DNA of 64,000 nt from Nocardioides sp. CFH 31398 (GTDB lineage: Bacteria; Actinomycetota; Actinomycetes; Propionibacteriales; Nocardioidaceae), in NCBI RefSeq assembly GCF_022436705.1, contig NZ_JAKUHT010000024.1, forward strand, positions 50,620 through 114,619, written 5' to 3'. Below are positions 1-8,036 of the stretch, piece by piece (within the stretch, counting starts at the first letter, position 1; each line of letters starts with the position of its first letter). Below the pieces are notes generated by a model. That model had not been told where the DNA came from. It searched no databases and saw nothing but the letters and a program-made list of their open reading frames with translations. The position numbers and the translations under genes were made by a program.

Positions 1-362
1 CCGAGTGGGCCAAGGGGATGAAGCGGGTGGAGGTCGTCGAGCCCGGGGCCGCCGGTGACCGCGCGCAGCAGGTGAGGTTCGAGCTGGACGTCACGCCCAT
101 CCGCGACGAGTACACGCTCGCCTACGACTGGGACGGCGACCGGGAGGTCACCTGGACCCTCGTCGACGGCAGCATGCTGAAGACGCTGGACGGCGCCTAC
201 ACGCTGCGTCCGCTCGAGTCCGGGAGCAGGACCGAGGTGTCCTACCGGCTCTCGCTCGACGTGACGATCCCGCTGATCGGCATGATCAAGCGCAAGGGCG
301 AGAAGATCCTCATCGACACCGCCCTGAAGGGGCTCAAGAAGCGCGTCGAGCAGCACCCCTGA
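1..362 (+). CDS. SRPBCC family protein, C-terminal part (5' truncated by window edge)
   Basis: The reading frame is open from base 3, so the gene begins before the window; an internal ATG at 18 is not the true start. The visible 119 or so residues read as the second half of a START/SRPBCC-type fold: alternating strands (VRFELDVTPI, EVTWTLVDG), then a C-terminal helix rich in Lys (MIKRKGEKILIDTALKGLKK) that closes the hydrophobic pocket. Such proteins bind lipids or other hydrophobic ligands. The stop lies 8 bases before an ArsA-like ATPase gene. The same pair, an SRPBCC protein followed by an ArsA-like ATPase, is found in mycobacteria (Rv2185c/Rv2184c). The ligand is unknown. Confidence 0.75.
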   Translation, partial: EWAKGMKRVEVVEPGAAGDRAQQVRFELDVTPIRDEYTLAYDWDGDREVTWTLVDGSMLKTLDGAYTLRPLESGSRTEVSYRLSLDVTIPLIGMIKRKGEKILIDTALKGLKKRVEQHP

Positions 363-370
363 GGCGCAGG

Positions 371-1558
371 GTGCGGGTCTGTCTGTTCACCGGCAAGGGC
401 GGGGTCGGGAAGTCGACCGTCGCCGCCGGGACCGCTGCGCTCGCCGCAGCCGCCGGTCTGCGCACCCTCGTGCTGTCGACCGACGCCGCCCACTCGCTCG
501 GTGACGCGCTGGACCATGCGGTGGGCGCCGAGCCGACCCCGGTCGCGCCGGGGCTGTGGGCCCAGCAGGTCGACGCCCAGCAGCGCTTCGAGGAGTCGTG
601 GAGCGACGTCCAGCGCTACCTGCTCGCCGTCCTGGACGCCGCGGGCGTCGACGCCGTCGCGGCCGGTGAGCTGACCGTCCTGCCCGGCGCCGAGGAGGTC
701 CTCGCGCTGCTCGAGGTGCGACGCCAGGTGGAGACCGGCAGCCCGGACGGCGGGGCCTGGGACCTCGTCGTCGTCGACTGCGCGCCCACCGCGGAGACGC
801 TGCGCCTGCTCGCGCTGCCCGAGGCGCTCGGCTGGTACATGGAGCGCGTGCTGCCCGCCGAGCGGCGCATCGTCAAGGTCCTCAAGCCGGTCCTCACCCG
901 GGCCGCCGGGGTGCCGATGCCCGAGGACGACGTCTTCGACGCCCTCGTGCGCCTGCACGCGGACCTGGAGGAGGTGCGGCGCCTGCTGACCGGCCCCGAC
1001 GCCTCGGTCCGTCTGGTGCTGACCCCGGAGTCCGTCGTCCTCGCGGAGGCACGGCGCTCCTGGACGACGCTGTCGCTCTTCGGCTACCGCGTGGACGGCG
1101 TGGTGGCCAACCGCGTCTTCCCGCCCACCGACGCCGACGACTGGCGCGCGGGTTGGGTCTCCGCCCAGGACGCGGTGCTCGCCGAGGCCGCCGAGTCGTT
1201 CCCGGGCCTGCCGCTGTGGCGTTCGAGCTACGCCGCCCGGGAGCCGGTCGGGCTCGAGGCCCTCCTCGCGCTCGCGTCGGCGCTCTACGGCGACGACGAG
1301 CCCTGGGCCGCTCCCGGTGCGCCGGCGCCCTTCGTCGTACGGCGCGAGGCGGGGGCGCCCCCGGAGCTCCGCCTGTCGCTGCCCGGCGCGGCCCGCGAGG
1401 AGGTCGACCTCGCCCGCCGCGGGGACGAGCTCGTGGTGACCGTCGGCTCCTACCGCCGGCTGCTGGCGCTCCCCGCGGGTCTCGCCGGCTGCCCGGTCAC
1501 CGGCGCGAGCGTGACCGACGGCGAGCTGACCGTCCGCTTCGCGGAGCGTGGCGCGTGA
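371..1558 (+). CDS. ArsA/Get3-like P-loop ATPase
   Basis: A 395-residue protein with a GTG start 8 bases after the preceding stop. The deviant Walker A motif GKGGVGKS is at residues 8-15, and the switch-I-like STDAAHSLGD follows near 37-46. VVVDCAPTAETLR near 137 matches the ArsA/Get3 switch II region. The last 75 residues (LRLSLPGAAREEVDLARRG onward) look like the small Hsp20-like domain often attached to actinobacterial ArsA paralogues. The family uses ATP-driven dimer closure; Get3 members carry tail-anchored proteins and ArsA members power arsenite efflux. There is no arsB or arsenic-binding Cys cluster here, so an arsenic role is unlikely. The stop overlaps the next GTG start (GTGA). Confidence 0.85.
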   Translation: MRVCLFTGKGGVGKSTVAAGTAALAAAAGLRTLVLSTDAAHSLGDALDHAVGAEPTPVAPGLWAQQVDAQQRFEESWSDVQRYLLAVLDAAGVDAVAAGELTVLPGAEEVLALLEVRRQVETGSPDGGAWDLVVVDCAPTAETLRLLALPEALGWYMERVLPAERRIVKVLKPVLTRAAGVPMPEDDVFDALVRLHADLEEVRRLLTGPDASVRLVLTPESVVLAEARRSWTTLSLFGYRVDGVVANRVFPPTDADDWRAGWVSAQDAVLAEAAESFPGLPLWRSSYAAREPVGLEALLALASALYGDDEPWAAPGAPAPFVVRREAGAPPELRLSLPGAAREEVDLARRGDELVVTVGSYRRLLALPAGLAGCPVTGASVTDGELTVRFAERGA

Positions 1559-1953
1559 CCGACCACGGTGCGGGTCCCGACCAGCCGGGCCACGAGCACG
1601 AGCGGTCCTCCGGCGCCCCGGGAGGCGGCGCCGACGGTGTCGGGGACCTCGGGGAGGAGGCGGCCCGTCTGCTCGGCGTCCTCGCCGGCTTCACGCGCAG
1701 CGTCGACGAGCACGTCGCCACGGGCGCCCCCGAGTGCCAGTGGTGCCCGGTGTGCCGGGCGGTCCACGTCGTCCGCTCGGCGAGCCCGGAGGTCCGCGAG
1801 CACCTGAGCACCGCGGCGTCCTCCCTGCTGCAGGCCGCGGCGTCCCTGCTCGCCTCGACCGGTGCGCCGCGGGACGCCGAGCCCGGGCCCGGCGGCGCGA
1901 CGCCGGACGACGGTCTCGAGCACATCGACCTGGACCCCGAGGAGGACTCATGA
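1555..1953 (+). CDS. Conserved hypothetical protein with CxxCxxC-type motif (DUF5304-like)
   Basis: A 132-residue acidic protein. Its GTG start overlaps the ArsA-like stop by 4 bases and its own stop overlaps the next start (ATGA), so it is translationally coupled on both sides. The middle holds the motif ECQWCPVCRAVHVV near residues 60-73, with Cys residues spaced like a metal knuckle, followed by an amphipathic Leu/Ala helix (LLQAAASLLAS). The tail is disordered and acidic (DLDPEEDS). A similar protein sits between ArsA-like and glucokinase genes in streptomycetes, as I recall under DUF5304. Function is unknown; metal binding is inference from the cysteines. Confidence 0.75.
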   Translation: MTDHGAGPDQPGHEHERSSGAPGGGADGVGDLGEEAARLLGVLAGFTRSVDEHVATGAPECQWCPVCRAVHVVRSASPEVREHLSTAASSLLQAAASLLASTGAPRDAEPGPGGATPDDGLEHIDLDPEEDS

Positions 1954-2915
1954 CCGAGACGCGACCGGCGTGCGGCATCGACATCGGCGGCACGAAGATC
2001 GCCGGCGGCGTGGTCGACGCCGACGGGACGATCCTGCGGCAGGAGACCGTCGTGTCCCCGGCCACCGACAGCGCCGCGATCGAGAAGGCCGTCGCCGACC
2101 TGGTCGCCGAGCTCGGCAGCGACCACGACCTGTGCGGGGTCGGCGTCGGTGCCGCGGGGTTCGTCGACAAGACCGGGTCGACCGTGATGTTCGCGCCGAA
2201 CCTCGCCTGGCGCGACGAGCCGCTGCGGCGCGACCTCGAGCAGCTGACGGGCCTCGGCGTCGTCGTCGAGAACGACGCGAACGCCGCGGCCTGGGGTGAG
2301 TTCTGCTTCGGTGCCGCCAGCGACGCCGACGACCTCCTGATGCTCACGCTCGGCACCGGCGTCGGCGGTGGCATGGTCACGGACGGCGAGCTGTACCGCG
2401 GCGGGTTCGGCGTCGCCGGGGAGCTCGGCCACCTGCGCATCGAGCGCGGCGGTCGCCCCTGCGGGTGCGGGAACCTCGGCTGCCTCGAGCAGTACGCGAG
2501 CGGGACGGCGCTGGTCCGCGGCGTCCACGAGGCGGCGCAGCGCGGCGTCCCCGGGGCCCGGGCGCTGGTCGAGCGCGCCGGGGGTGACGCCGCGGCGATC
2601 ACGGGTCCGATGGTCACCGAGGCCGCGCTGGGTGGTGACCGCTTCGCCCTCGAGCACCTGGCCACCCTCGGCCGCTGGCTCGGGGAGGGCGTCGCGATCG
2701 TGTCCGCCGTCCTGGACCCGGCTGTCGTCCTCGTCGGGGGCGGCGTGGCCGCGGCGGGCGACCTGCTGCTCGACCCGGCCCGCGAGGTGCTGTCGAGCCA
2801 CCTGACGGGACGCGGCTACCGGCCCGAGCCGGAGCTGCGCGTGGCCGTCCTCGGCGGCGAGGCGGGGATGATCGGCGCCGCCGACCTCGCGCGTCGCCGG
2901 CTGTCCCCGTCGTGA
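1950..2915 (+). CDS. ROK family glucokinase (first of tandem pair)
   Basis: A 321-residue ROK kinase. It starts with the phosphate-binding DIGGTK motif near residue 10 and has the ROK signature LTLGTGVGGGM near residue 133. The zinc-binding segment GHLRIERGGRPCGCGNLGCLEQ carries the conserved His and three Cys residues. No N-terminal helix-turn-helix is present, so this is a kinase rather than a ROK repressor. The expected reaction is ATP-dependent phosphorylation of glucose to glucose 6-phosphate in the cytoplasm. The ATG overlaps the previous stop (ATGA) and the stop overlaps a second ROK gene (GTGA). Its position matches glkA of Streptomyces in this syntenic block. Whether glucose is the main substrate cannot be read from sequence. 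Confidence 0.9.
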   Translation: MTETRPACGIDIGGTKIAGGVVDADGTILRQETVVSPATDSAAIEKAVADLVAELGSDHDLCGVGVGAAGFVDKTGSTVMFAPNLAWRDEPLRRDLEQLTGLGVVVENDANAAAWGEFCFGAASDADDLLMLTLGTGVGGGMVTDGELYRGGFGVAGELGHLRIERGGRPCGCGNLGCLEQYASGTALVRGVHEAAQRGVPGARALVERAGGDAAAITGPMVTEAALGGDRFALEHLATLGRWLGEGVAIVSAVLDPAVVLVGGGVAAAGDLLLDPAREVLSSHLTGRGYRPEPELRVAVLGGEAGMIGAADLARRRLSPS

Positions 2916-3859
2916 CGACGGTCGGGGTGGACGTCGGCGGGACCAAGGTGCTCGCCGGCGTGGTGACGGCGAGCGGCGCGGTCACCCGGGTCGTCCGGCG
3001 TTCCACGCCCGGTCGCCTCGCCTCGGTCGAGGCGACGGAGGACGCCGTCGTCGCGGCCGTGGCCGAGGCGGCGGACGGCGCGGAGCTCGAGGCCGTCGGC
3101 ATCTCGGCCGCGGGGTTCGTGGACGCCGCGGCCGAGCGGGTGGCCTTCGCGCCGCACCTGCCGTGGCGCGGCGAGCCCGTGCGGGCCCGGCTCGAGGAGC
3201 GGTGCGGGGCGCCCGTCGTCCTCGACAACGACGCGAACGCCGCGGCGTGGGCGGAGTACACCCTCGGCGCCGCCCGCGACGCCGACTCCGCGGTGGTCGT
3301 GACCCTCGGGACGGGGATCGGCGGCGGCCTCGTCCTCGGCGGCCGGCTGCACCGCGGCTTCGGCGGGATGGCGGGGGAGTTCGGCCACGCGCAGCTCGTG
3401 CCCGACGGCCGGCCCTGCGAGTGCGGCGGTCGCGGGTGCTGGGAGCAGTACACGAGCGGCAACGCGCTGCTGCGTCACGCCCGGGCCGGGTTGGGGACGT
3501 CGGCCGGACCCCTGGCCGCGCTCTGCGACGGTGACCCCGCGCGGATGACCGGGCCCATGGTCACCCGGGCCGCAGCGGGCGGCGACGACGTCGCCCGCCA
3601 CGCCTTCGAGGAGGTCGGGACCTGGCTCGGCGTCGGCGTGGCCAACCTGGTGGCCGCTCTGGACCCGGAGGTGGTGGTGGTCGGGGGCGGCCTCGTCGAC
3701 AGCGGGGACCTGCTCCTGACCCCCGCCCGGGCCGCCCTGCGCCGCTCGCTCGTCGGCTCGGCGTACCGCACCGTGCCCGTGCTCCGGCCCGCCGCCCTCG
3801 GCCCCGAGGCCGGCATGGTCGGAGCCGCGCTGCTCGCGGGTCGGCCCGCCGGTCGCTGA
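2912..3859 (+). CDS. ROK family sugar kinase (second of tandem pair)
   Basis: A 315-residue paralogue of the preceding kinase. DVGGTK lies at the N terminus, DNDANAAAW carries the presumed catalytic Asp, TLGTGIGGG is the ROK signature, and GRPCECGGRGCWEQ is the zinc knuckle, so all catalytic and metal residues appear intact. It starts with GTG overlapping the upstream stop by 4 bases. The two kinases share order, length and motifs but differ across most of the remaining sequence, which points to an old duplication rather than a recent one. One copy may have shifted to another hexose or an amino sugar. The gene ends the operon; repeats and a palindrome follow. Confidence 0.88.
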   Translation: MTTVGVDVGGTKVLAGVVTASGAVTRVVRRSTPGRLASVEATEDAVVAAVAEAADGAELEAVGISAAGFVDAAAERVAFAPHLPWRGEPVRARLEERCGAPVVLDNDANAAAWAEYTLGAARDADSAVVVTLGTGIGGGLVLGGRLHRGFGGMAGEFGHAQLVPDGRPCECGGRGCWEQYTSGNALLRHARAGLGTSAGPLAALCDGDPARMTGPMVTRAAAGGDDVARHAFEEVGTWLGVGVANLVAALDPEVVVVGGGLVDSGDLLLTPARAALRRSLVGSAYRTVPVLRPAALGPEAGMVGAALLAGRPAGR

Positions 3860-3883
3860 GCCGGGCGGGCGTGAGCGGGGCCC

Positions 3884-3950
3884 GGTGAGCGGGGTGGGCC
3901 GGTGAGCGGGGTGGGCCGGTGAGCGTGGCGGGCCGGTGAGCGGGCGGGCG
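3884..3950. repeat. 17-bp tandem repeat, four copies
   Basis: Units of 17 bp beginning GGTGAGCGGGGTGGGCC run at 3884-3900, 3901-3917 (identical), 3918-3934 (two changes) and 3935-3950 (shortened). They lie between the convergent ROK operon and the minus-strand gene ending at 4097. Confidence 0.9.
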
Positions 3951-3975
3951 AATCACCACGGTAGCCCGGTCGGTC

Positions 3976-4011
3976 GACGCTTCTCACGACGAATTCGTCG
4001 TGAGAGGCGTC
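3976..4011. terminator. 36-bp palindrome, possible bidirectional terminator or operator
   Basis: The sequence from GACGC at 3976 to GCGTC at 4011 is an inverted repeat with 18-bp arms and no loop, centred on an EcoRI-type GAATTC. The only imperfection is one T opposite G, which can pair in RNA. It lies between two convergent genes, which favours a terminator. There is no U-rich tract, and such a zero-loop palindrome could also bind a dimeric protein. Confidence 0.5.
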
Positions 4012-4096
4012 AAGACACCCACTGACCGTGGGGATTCGACCGGCGGGCGCACCGGCCACGGCAGCCGACCCCCGGGGGACGACCGGCAGGGTCAGG

Positions 4097-4633
4097 TCAG
4101 ACGCGGGCGCCGTCGTCCCAGGGGTCGCGCGGGTCCCGGGGCATGCGGACGACCAGGTAGACGAAACCGCCCACGAAGCCGGCGACCGCGAGGAGCTGGA
4201 TGATGCCGGGCAGCCAGAAGTCCAGGACCAGGCTGAGCAGCAGCAGGAGCGGGCCCCCCACCATCAGGCACCACGCGAGCAGGCGCGACGGGGGCACGTA
4301 GGGGAGCGGCGGCGGCTCCGGGGGCACGAAACGCTCCGGGACCTCGTGCTGTGCCTCGAACTCCCGCTCCCGGCGTGCGGCCTCGGCGTCACGGGCCGCC
4401 TGGTGGTCGGCGCCGTCCACGGGCTCGGCCGTGCCGGCCGCGGACGCCTGGTCCTCGGACGACGCCTCGGCCGCCTCCGAGGCGGTCTCCGTCGACCCCA
4501 CGCTGGCGCCGTCGCCGGTGTGCCGGTCGGCGGCGCGGTCGGTCGTCGCGTCGTCGAGGTCGGCGCGCTCGCCGTAGTTCTCGACGATGGCGCGCCAGAG
4601 CGCGTCCTCCTTCGACCGGTCCACGTCGCTCAC
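4097..4633 (-). CDS. Hypothetical membrane protein with acidic N-terminal region
   Basis: A 178-residue protein that I do not recognise by name. Residues 1-95 are hydrophilic and Ala/Glu/Asp rich, probably disordered. A Pro-rich stretch (VPPEPPPLPYVPPS) comes next, then two membrane helices (LLAWCLMVGGPLLLLLSLVL and IIQLLAVAGFVGGFVYLVV), then a basic and acidic tail ending near DPWDDGARV. Both ends of the protein would lie on the same side, probably the cytoplasm. It starts with GTG overlapping the stop of the upstream esterase (GTGA), so the two form an operon. Function is unknown. Confidence 0.8.
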   Translation of the reverse strand: MSDVDRSKEDALWRAIVENYGERADLDDATTDRAADRHTGDGASVGSTETASEAAEASSEDQASAAGTAEPVDGADHQAARDAEAARREREFEAQHEVPERFVPPEPPPLPYVPPSRLLAWCLMVGGPLLLLLSLVLDFWLPGIIQLLAVAGFVGGFVYLVVRMPRDPRDPWDDGARV

Positions 4634-5436
4634 ACTACGTCAGCGAGCCGTGCGACCCGCGCCACGAAGTCCGCGGAGGCCGCAGCGATGACCGGTGCGT
4701 CGTGGTCGAGCGTCGCCACGTGCCAGCTCCGGGTCAGCAGCTGCTCGGTCACCTCGTCGGACGAGACCGCAGCGGTGACGAGCGCGGCCGACGACGGGTC
4801 GACCACGTGGTCCACCACCGAGCGGAAGACCAGCAGGGGCGCGGTCACCCGGGGGAGCTCGGGGCGCAGCGCGCGCCAGCCGCGGAGCATGGTGTCGAGC
4901 GCGGCGAGCGGGACCTTGGCGTAGCCGACCTCGTCCTGGCCCTCCAGCCGGATGTCGTCCACGATGCCCGGCTGGGTCGCGACGAGACGCTTGAGCAGCG
5001 GGACGGCGACGAGCCGGCGGTCCCGGCTGGTCACCGCGGGGTTGACCAGCAGCAGGCCGGCGACGTCCGCCGGACGCTCCGCGGCCAGCCGCAGCGCCAG
5101 CGCCCCGCCCATCGACAGCCCGCCGACGACGACGGTGTCGTGCGTCGCCACGAGGGCGGACAGCGCACGGTCGAGCTCGGCGTACCAGTCGTCCCACGAC
5201 GTCGTGGCCATGTCCTGCCAGGTGGTGCCGTGCCCGGGCAGGCGGGGGACGACGACGCCGTACCCGCGCTCGCCGAGCGCCGTCGCCCACGGACGGATCG
5301 ACGCGGGGGACCCGGTGAACCCGTGGGAGAGCAGCACGCCGACGCGCCGGCCGGCCGTCAGGTCCGGGCGGGCCTCGATGGCCACCGCCTCCGCGCGCGG
5401 GTCGCGGACGGCGGGTGGCGTGCCGGGGCCGGTCAT
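4630..5436 (-). CDS. Alpha/beta hydrolase (carboxylesterase / monoacylglycerol lipase-like)
   Basis: A soluble alpha/beta hydrolase of about 268 residues. The oxyanion-hole segment LLSHGFTGSP is followed by the nucleophile elbow GLSMGG. The acid is probably the Asp in SVVDHVVD and the His is in SWHVATLDHD, giving a full Ser-Asp-His triad. Length and order fit Est30-like carboxylesterases and monoacylglycerol lipases. The ATG at 5436 gives MTGPGTPP; a GTG at 5454 in the same frame is an alternative, and a GGAGGT lies between them, so the start is uncertain. It faces a divergent acyltransferase gene, so the pair may concern acyl-lipid turnover; that is inference. Confidence 0.85.
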   Translation of the reverse strand: MTGPGTPPAVRDPRAEAVAIEARPDLTAGRRVGVLLSHGFTGSPASIRPWATALGERGYGVVVPRLPGHGTTWQDMATTSWDDWYAELDRALSALVATHDTVVVGGLSMGGALALRLAAERPADVAGLLLVNPAVTSRDRRLVAVPLLKRLVATQPGIVDDIRLEGQDEVGYAKVPLAALDTMLRGWRALRPELPRVTAPLLVFRSVVDHVVDPSSAALVTAAVSSDEVTEQLLTRSWHVATLDHDAPVIAAASADFVARVARLADVV

Positions 5437-5531
5437 GGCGCGATCATGCCGCACCTCCGCGGTGCCGCCGTGGGGGTCTACGCTTCAGCCAGCCGACCCG
5501 TCGGGTGGGCGGCGTCGAGAGGGGATCTGCG

Positions 5532-6263
5532 GTGTTCTACTGGTTCCTCAAGCTCATCGCCATCGGCCCCGCGCTGCGCATCGTGTTCCGGCCCCGCGCC
5601 GAGGGTCTCGAGAACGTCCCCGAGGAGGGCCCCGCCGTCCTCGCGAGCAACCACTTGTCGTACGCCGACTGGCTGTTCATGCCGCTCACGCTTCCGCGCC
5701 GTGTCAGCTTCGTCGCCAAGGCGGAGTACTTCACCGGCCCGGGCGTGAAGGGCTGGCTGCAGAAGACGTTCTTCTCCGGCTCCGGGCAGATCCCCATCGA
5801 CCGGTCCGGCGTCGACGCCGCCGAGGGTGCCCTGATGTCGGCGAAGAAGGTGCTGGGCCGCGGCGAGCTGTTCGGCATCTACCCCGAGGGCACCCGCTCC
5901 CACGACGGTCGCCTCTACCGCGGCAAGATCGGGGTCGCCCGGCTGGCCCTGGAGACCGGCGTCCCGGTGATCCCGGTGGCGGTCGTCGGCACCGACGAGG
6001 TCGCCCCTCCCGGCAAGAAGTTCGGCCGCGTCACCCGCCCGGTGGTGCGGTTCGGTGAGCCGCTGGACTTCTCCCGGTACGAGGGCATGGAGGGCGACCG
6101 CTACATCCTCCGGTCGGTCACCGACCAGATCATGTACGAGATCATGAAGCTGTCGGGCCAGGAGTACGTCGACGAGTACGCCGCCAAGGTCAAGGCCGCC
6201 GAGCAGGAGGCGCGCAAGGCCCGCGACGACGACGGCGGCGCGCCGGAGGCGAAGGCGTCCTGA
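5532..6263 (+). CDS. 1-acyl-sn-glycerol-3-phosphate acyltransferase (PlsC family)
   Basis: A 243-residue PlsC-type acyltransferase. The catalytic NHLSYAD motif (H41, D46) and the glycerophosphate-binding YPEGTRS motif (117-123) are intact and correctly spaced. The N terminus FYWFLKLIAIGPALRIVF forms a hydrophobic membrane-association segment. It would transfer an acyl chain to lysophosphatidate at the inner membrane face. The GTG at 5532 is preceded by a GAGAGGGG ribosome site; the frame upstream has no homology-like sequence. A TACGCT hexamer at 5478-5483 could be the -10 element. The tail (residues 215-243) is charged and probably disordered. It matches the position of Rv2182c in mycobacteria. 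The next gene starts two bases after the stop. Confidence 0.9.
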   Translation: MFYWFLKLIAIGPALRIVFRPRAEGLENVPEEGPAVLASNHLSYADWLFMPLTLPRRVSFVAKAEYFTGPGVKGWLQKTFFSGSGQIPIDRSGVDAAEGALMSAKKVLGRGELFGIYPEGTRSHDGRLYRGKIGVARLALETGVPVIPVAVVGTDEVAPPGKKFGRVTRPVVRFGEPLDFSRYEGMEGDRYILRSVTDQIMYEIMKLSGQEYVDEYAAKVKAAEQEARKARDDDGGAPEAKAS

Positions 6264-6265
6264 CC

Positions 6266-7441
6266 GTGGGCGCGGCGAGGTCCGGCCCGGCCGCGGCGTC
6301 GGGGCGGACGGCCGCGGTCGCCGTCCAGGACCGCATGGTCCGGGCGCTCGCCGTGCTGCGGGCGCTGGTGCTCGCGAACACGCTGGCCGTCTTCGCGCTC
6401 CGCTACGACGGCCTCGACCGGCCGCTGCTCGGCCTGGCGGTGATGGCGTTCCTGGTCGTCTGGTCGGTCGTCGTCGTGGTCGTCCTGCGCCGGGCCCGGC
6501 GCCGCACCCTGCCGGTGCTGGTCCTCGACCTGGCGGTGGGTGCCGGGACGCTGCTGCTGTCCCCGGTCGTGGAGGGGCCCGACTTCACCACGTCGCTGCC
6601 GAGCTTCTGGGTCATGGCGCCGCTGCTGGTGTGGGCGGTGTGCCTGCGCTGGCCCGGGGGGCTGCTCGCGGCGGTCGTGCTCAGCGCCTGCGACCTGGCC
6701 GTCCGCCCCGAGATCACCCAGACCAACCTCGGCAACGTCTTCCTCGTGCTGATCGGCGGGCCCATCGTCGGTTACCTCTGCGGTTCCCTGCAGGAGATGG
6801 CCGCCCAGCGGGACGCCGCCGAGCGGGCGGCCGCGGTCGCCGAGGAGCGCGCCCGCCTCGCGCGCGCCGTCCACGACGGCGTCCTCCAGGTCCTCGCGAT
6901 GGTCCAGAGGCGCGGACCCTCGCTGGGCCCGGACGGCGCCGAGCTCGGCCGCCTCGCGGGCGAGCAGGAGAGCTCGCTGCGCACACTGATCAACCGCCAG
7001 GACGCCCTGGTCCGTCCCGAGGGCGACAGCACCCTGGACCTCAGCGAGGCCCTGGCCGCCCGCGTCGCCCGCCGACCGCCGTCGGCGTCGCTGGTGGGCA
7101 CCGGGGCGCCCGTCCTGGTGCCCGCCGAGGTCGCCACGGAGCTCGTCGACGCCGTCGGGGCCTGTCTCGACAACGTGGCGCGCCACGTCGGCGAGGACGC
7201 CCCCGCCTTCGTCCTGCTCGAGGACACCCCCGCCGCGGTGGTCCTCACCGTCCGCGACACCGGCCCCGGCATCGCGCCCGGTCGCCTCGAGCAGGCCGAG
7301 GCCGACGGGCGCCTCGGGGTCACCGGCTCGATCCGCGGCCGCCTGGCCGACCTGGGCGGGACGGCGGAGCTCACCACCGGGCCCTCCGGCACGTCCTGGG
7401 AGCTGACGTGGCCGCGTCGCACGGCGCACGCCGCTGGCTAG
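6266..7441 (+). CDS. MacS-type sensor histidine kinase
   Basis: A 391-residue membrane kinase of the NarL/DesK-like class. The N-terminal half holds four to five hydrophobic helices (roughly residues 30-185). The dimerisation/phosphoacceptor helix RLARAVHDGVLQVLAMV follows, with His203 the likely phosphorylated residue. The ATPase domain has DNVARHV as N-box and DTGPGIAP as G1 box, ending in RGRLADLGGTAEL. No periplasmic sensor domain is visible, so the membrane helices may sense. In Streptomyces the MacRS pair in this chromosomal region influences morphology and actinorhodin. Here the partner regulator is two genes downstream, with a flavin-reductase-like gene between. Confidence 0.88.
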   Translation: MGAARSGPAAASGRTAAVAVQDRMVRALAVLRALVLANTLAVFALRYDGLDRPLLGLAVMAFLVVWSVVVVVVLRRARRRTLPVLVLDLAVGAGTLLLSPVVEGPDFTTSLPSFWVMAPLLVWAVCLRWPGGLLAAVVLSACDLAVRPEITQTNLGNVFLVLIGGPIVGYLCGSLQEMAAQRDAAERAAAVAEERARLARAVHDGVLQVLAMVQRRGPSLGPDGAELGRLAGEQESSLRTLINRQDALVRPEGDSTLDLSEALAARVARRPPSASLVGTGAPVLVPAEVATELVDAVGACLDNVARHVGEDAPAFVLLEDTPAAVVLTVRDTGPGIAPGRLEQAEADGRLGVTGSIRGRLADLGGTAELTTGPSGTSWELTWPRRTAHAAG

Positions 7442-7444
7442 CGT
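7439..7444 (+). promoter_or_regulatory. -10 hexamer TAGCGT, likely leaderless start
   Basis: TAGCGT lies six bases before the GTG at 7451, which has no ribosome site. The spacing puts transcription start at or next to the start codon. Confidence 0.45.
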
Positions 7445-7450
7445 GGCGGG

Positions 7451-8017
7451 GTGACGATCCACGACACCCACCCGTTCGCCGACCCCGAGGGCGCCCGTGA
7501 ACCGGGACGCCGGCTCCGGGGGCGTCTGACCGGCACCGTCTCGCTGTGGACCGCCGGCGGCGCGCTCGCCGGCGGGGAGCGCGCCGGGCTCACGGTCAGC
7601 TCGTGGTTGGTGGTGGCGGGGGAGGAGACCCGCGTGGTCGCCATGCTCGACCCCGACTCCGACCTGCTGGACGCGCTGGAGCGCACCGGCCGGGCCGTCG
7701 TGGCCCTGCTGACCTGGGAGCAGCGGGCGCTGGCCGACGTGTTCGCCGGGCAGGCGCCGGCGCCCGGAGGCATGTTCGCCCAGGCGGCGTTCGTCGACAC
7801 CGACCACGGGCCCCGCCTGGCGAGCGCGACGACGTGGGCGGACGTGCGACTCGAGTCGACGGCGACGGTGGGCTGGTCGACCCAGGTGACCTGTGTCGCC
7901 GAGCACGTCGAGATCGGCGGGGAGGACGGCGAGGACGACCCGGACGACGAGGGCCGCCGCGCACCGCTCGAGCACCGCCGCGGCCGCTACCGCCGTCCGG
8001 GGGCCGCCTCGCGCTGA
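7451..8017 (+). CDS. Flavin reductase-like FMN-binding protein
   Basis: A 188-residue protein whose first 150 residues look like the split-barrel FMN-binding fold of flavin reductases: GRLTGTVSLWTAG, GLTVSSWLVVAG, then VVAMLDPDSDLLDAL and VVALLTWEQRALADVFAGQ, in the usual strand order. The last 35 residues are charged and Arg-rich (RRGRYRRPG), probably disordered. It lies between the kinase and regulator of a two-component system, with 9 and 19 base gaps, so it may be co-regulated or act as an accessory redox sensor; that is inference. The GTG start has a TAGCGT hexamer six bases upstream. Cofactor and substrate are not known. Confidence 0.65.
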   Translation: MTIHDTHPFADPEGAREPGRRLRGRLTGTVSLWTAGGALAGGERAGLTVSSWLVVAGEETRVVAMLDPDSDLLDALERTGRAVVALLTWEQRALADVFAGQAPAPGGMFAQAAFVDTDHGPRLASATTWADVRLESTATVGWSTQVTCVAEHVEIGGEDGEDDPDDEGRRAPLEHRRGRYRRPGAASR

Positions 8018-8024
8018 CCCGCGC

Positions 8025-8030
8025 TAACCT
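8025..8030 (+). promoter_or_regulatory. -10 hexamer TAACCT, likely leaderless start
   Basis: TAACCT ends six bases before the GTG of the response regulator gene at 8037; no ribosome site is present. Confidence 0.4.
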
Positions 8031-8036
8031 CCGCGC

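Noticed and set aside
371..1558. Arsenite efflux ATPase
   Set aside because: The ArsA-like fold is clear, but there is a single ATPase half, no arsB/arsR neighbour and no arsenic-binding Cys cluster.
1950..3859. ROK-type transcription repressors
   Set aside because: Neither protein has an N-terminal helix-turn-helix; both start directly with the phosphate loop.
3976..4011. Phage attachment site
   Set aside because: No tRNA, integrase or second att copy was found nearby; the palindromic form fits a terminator or operator better.
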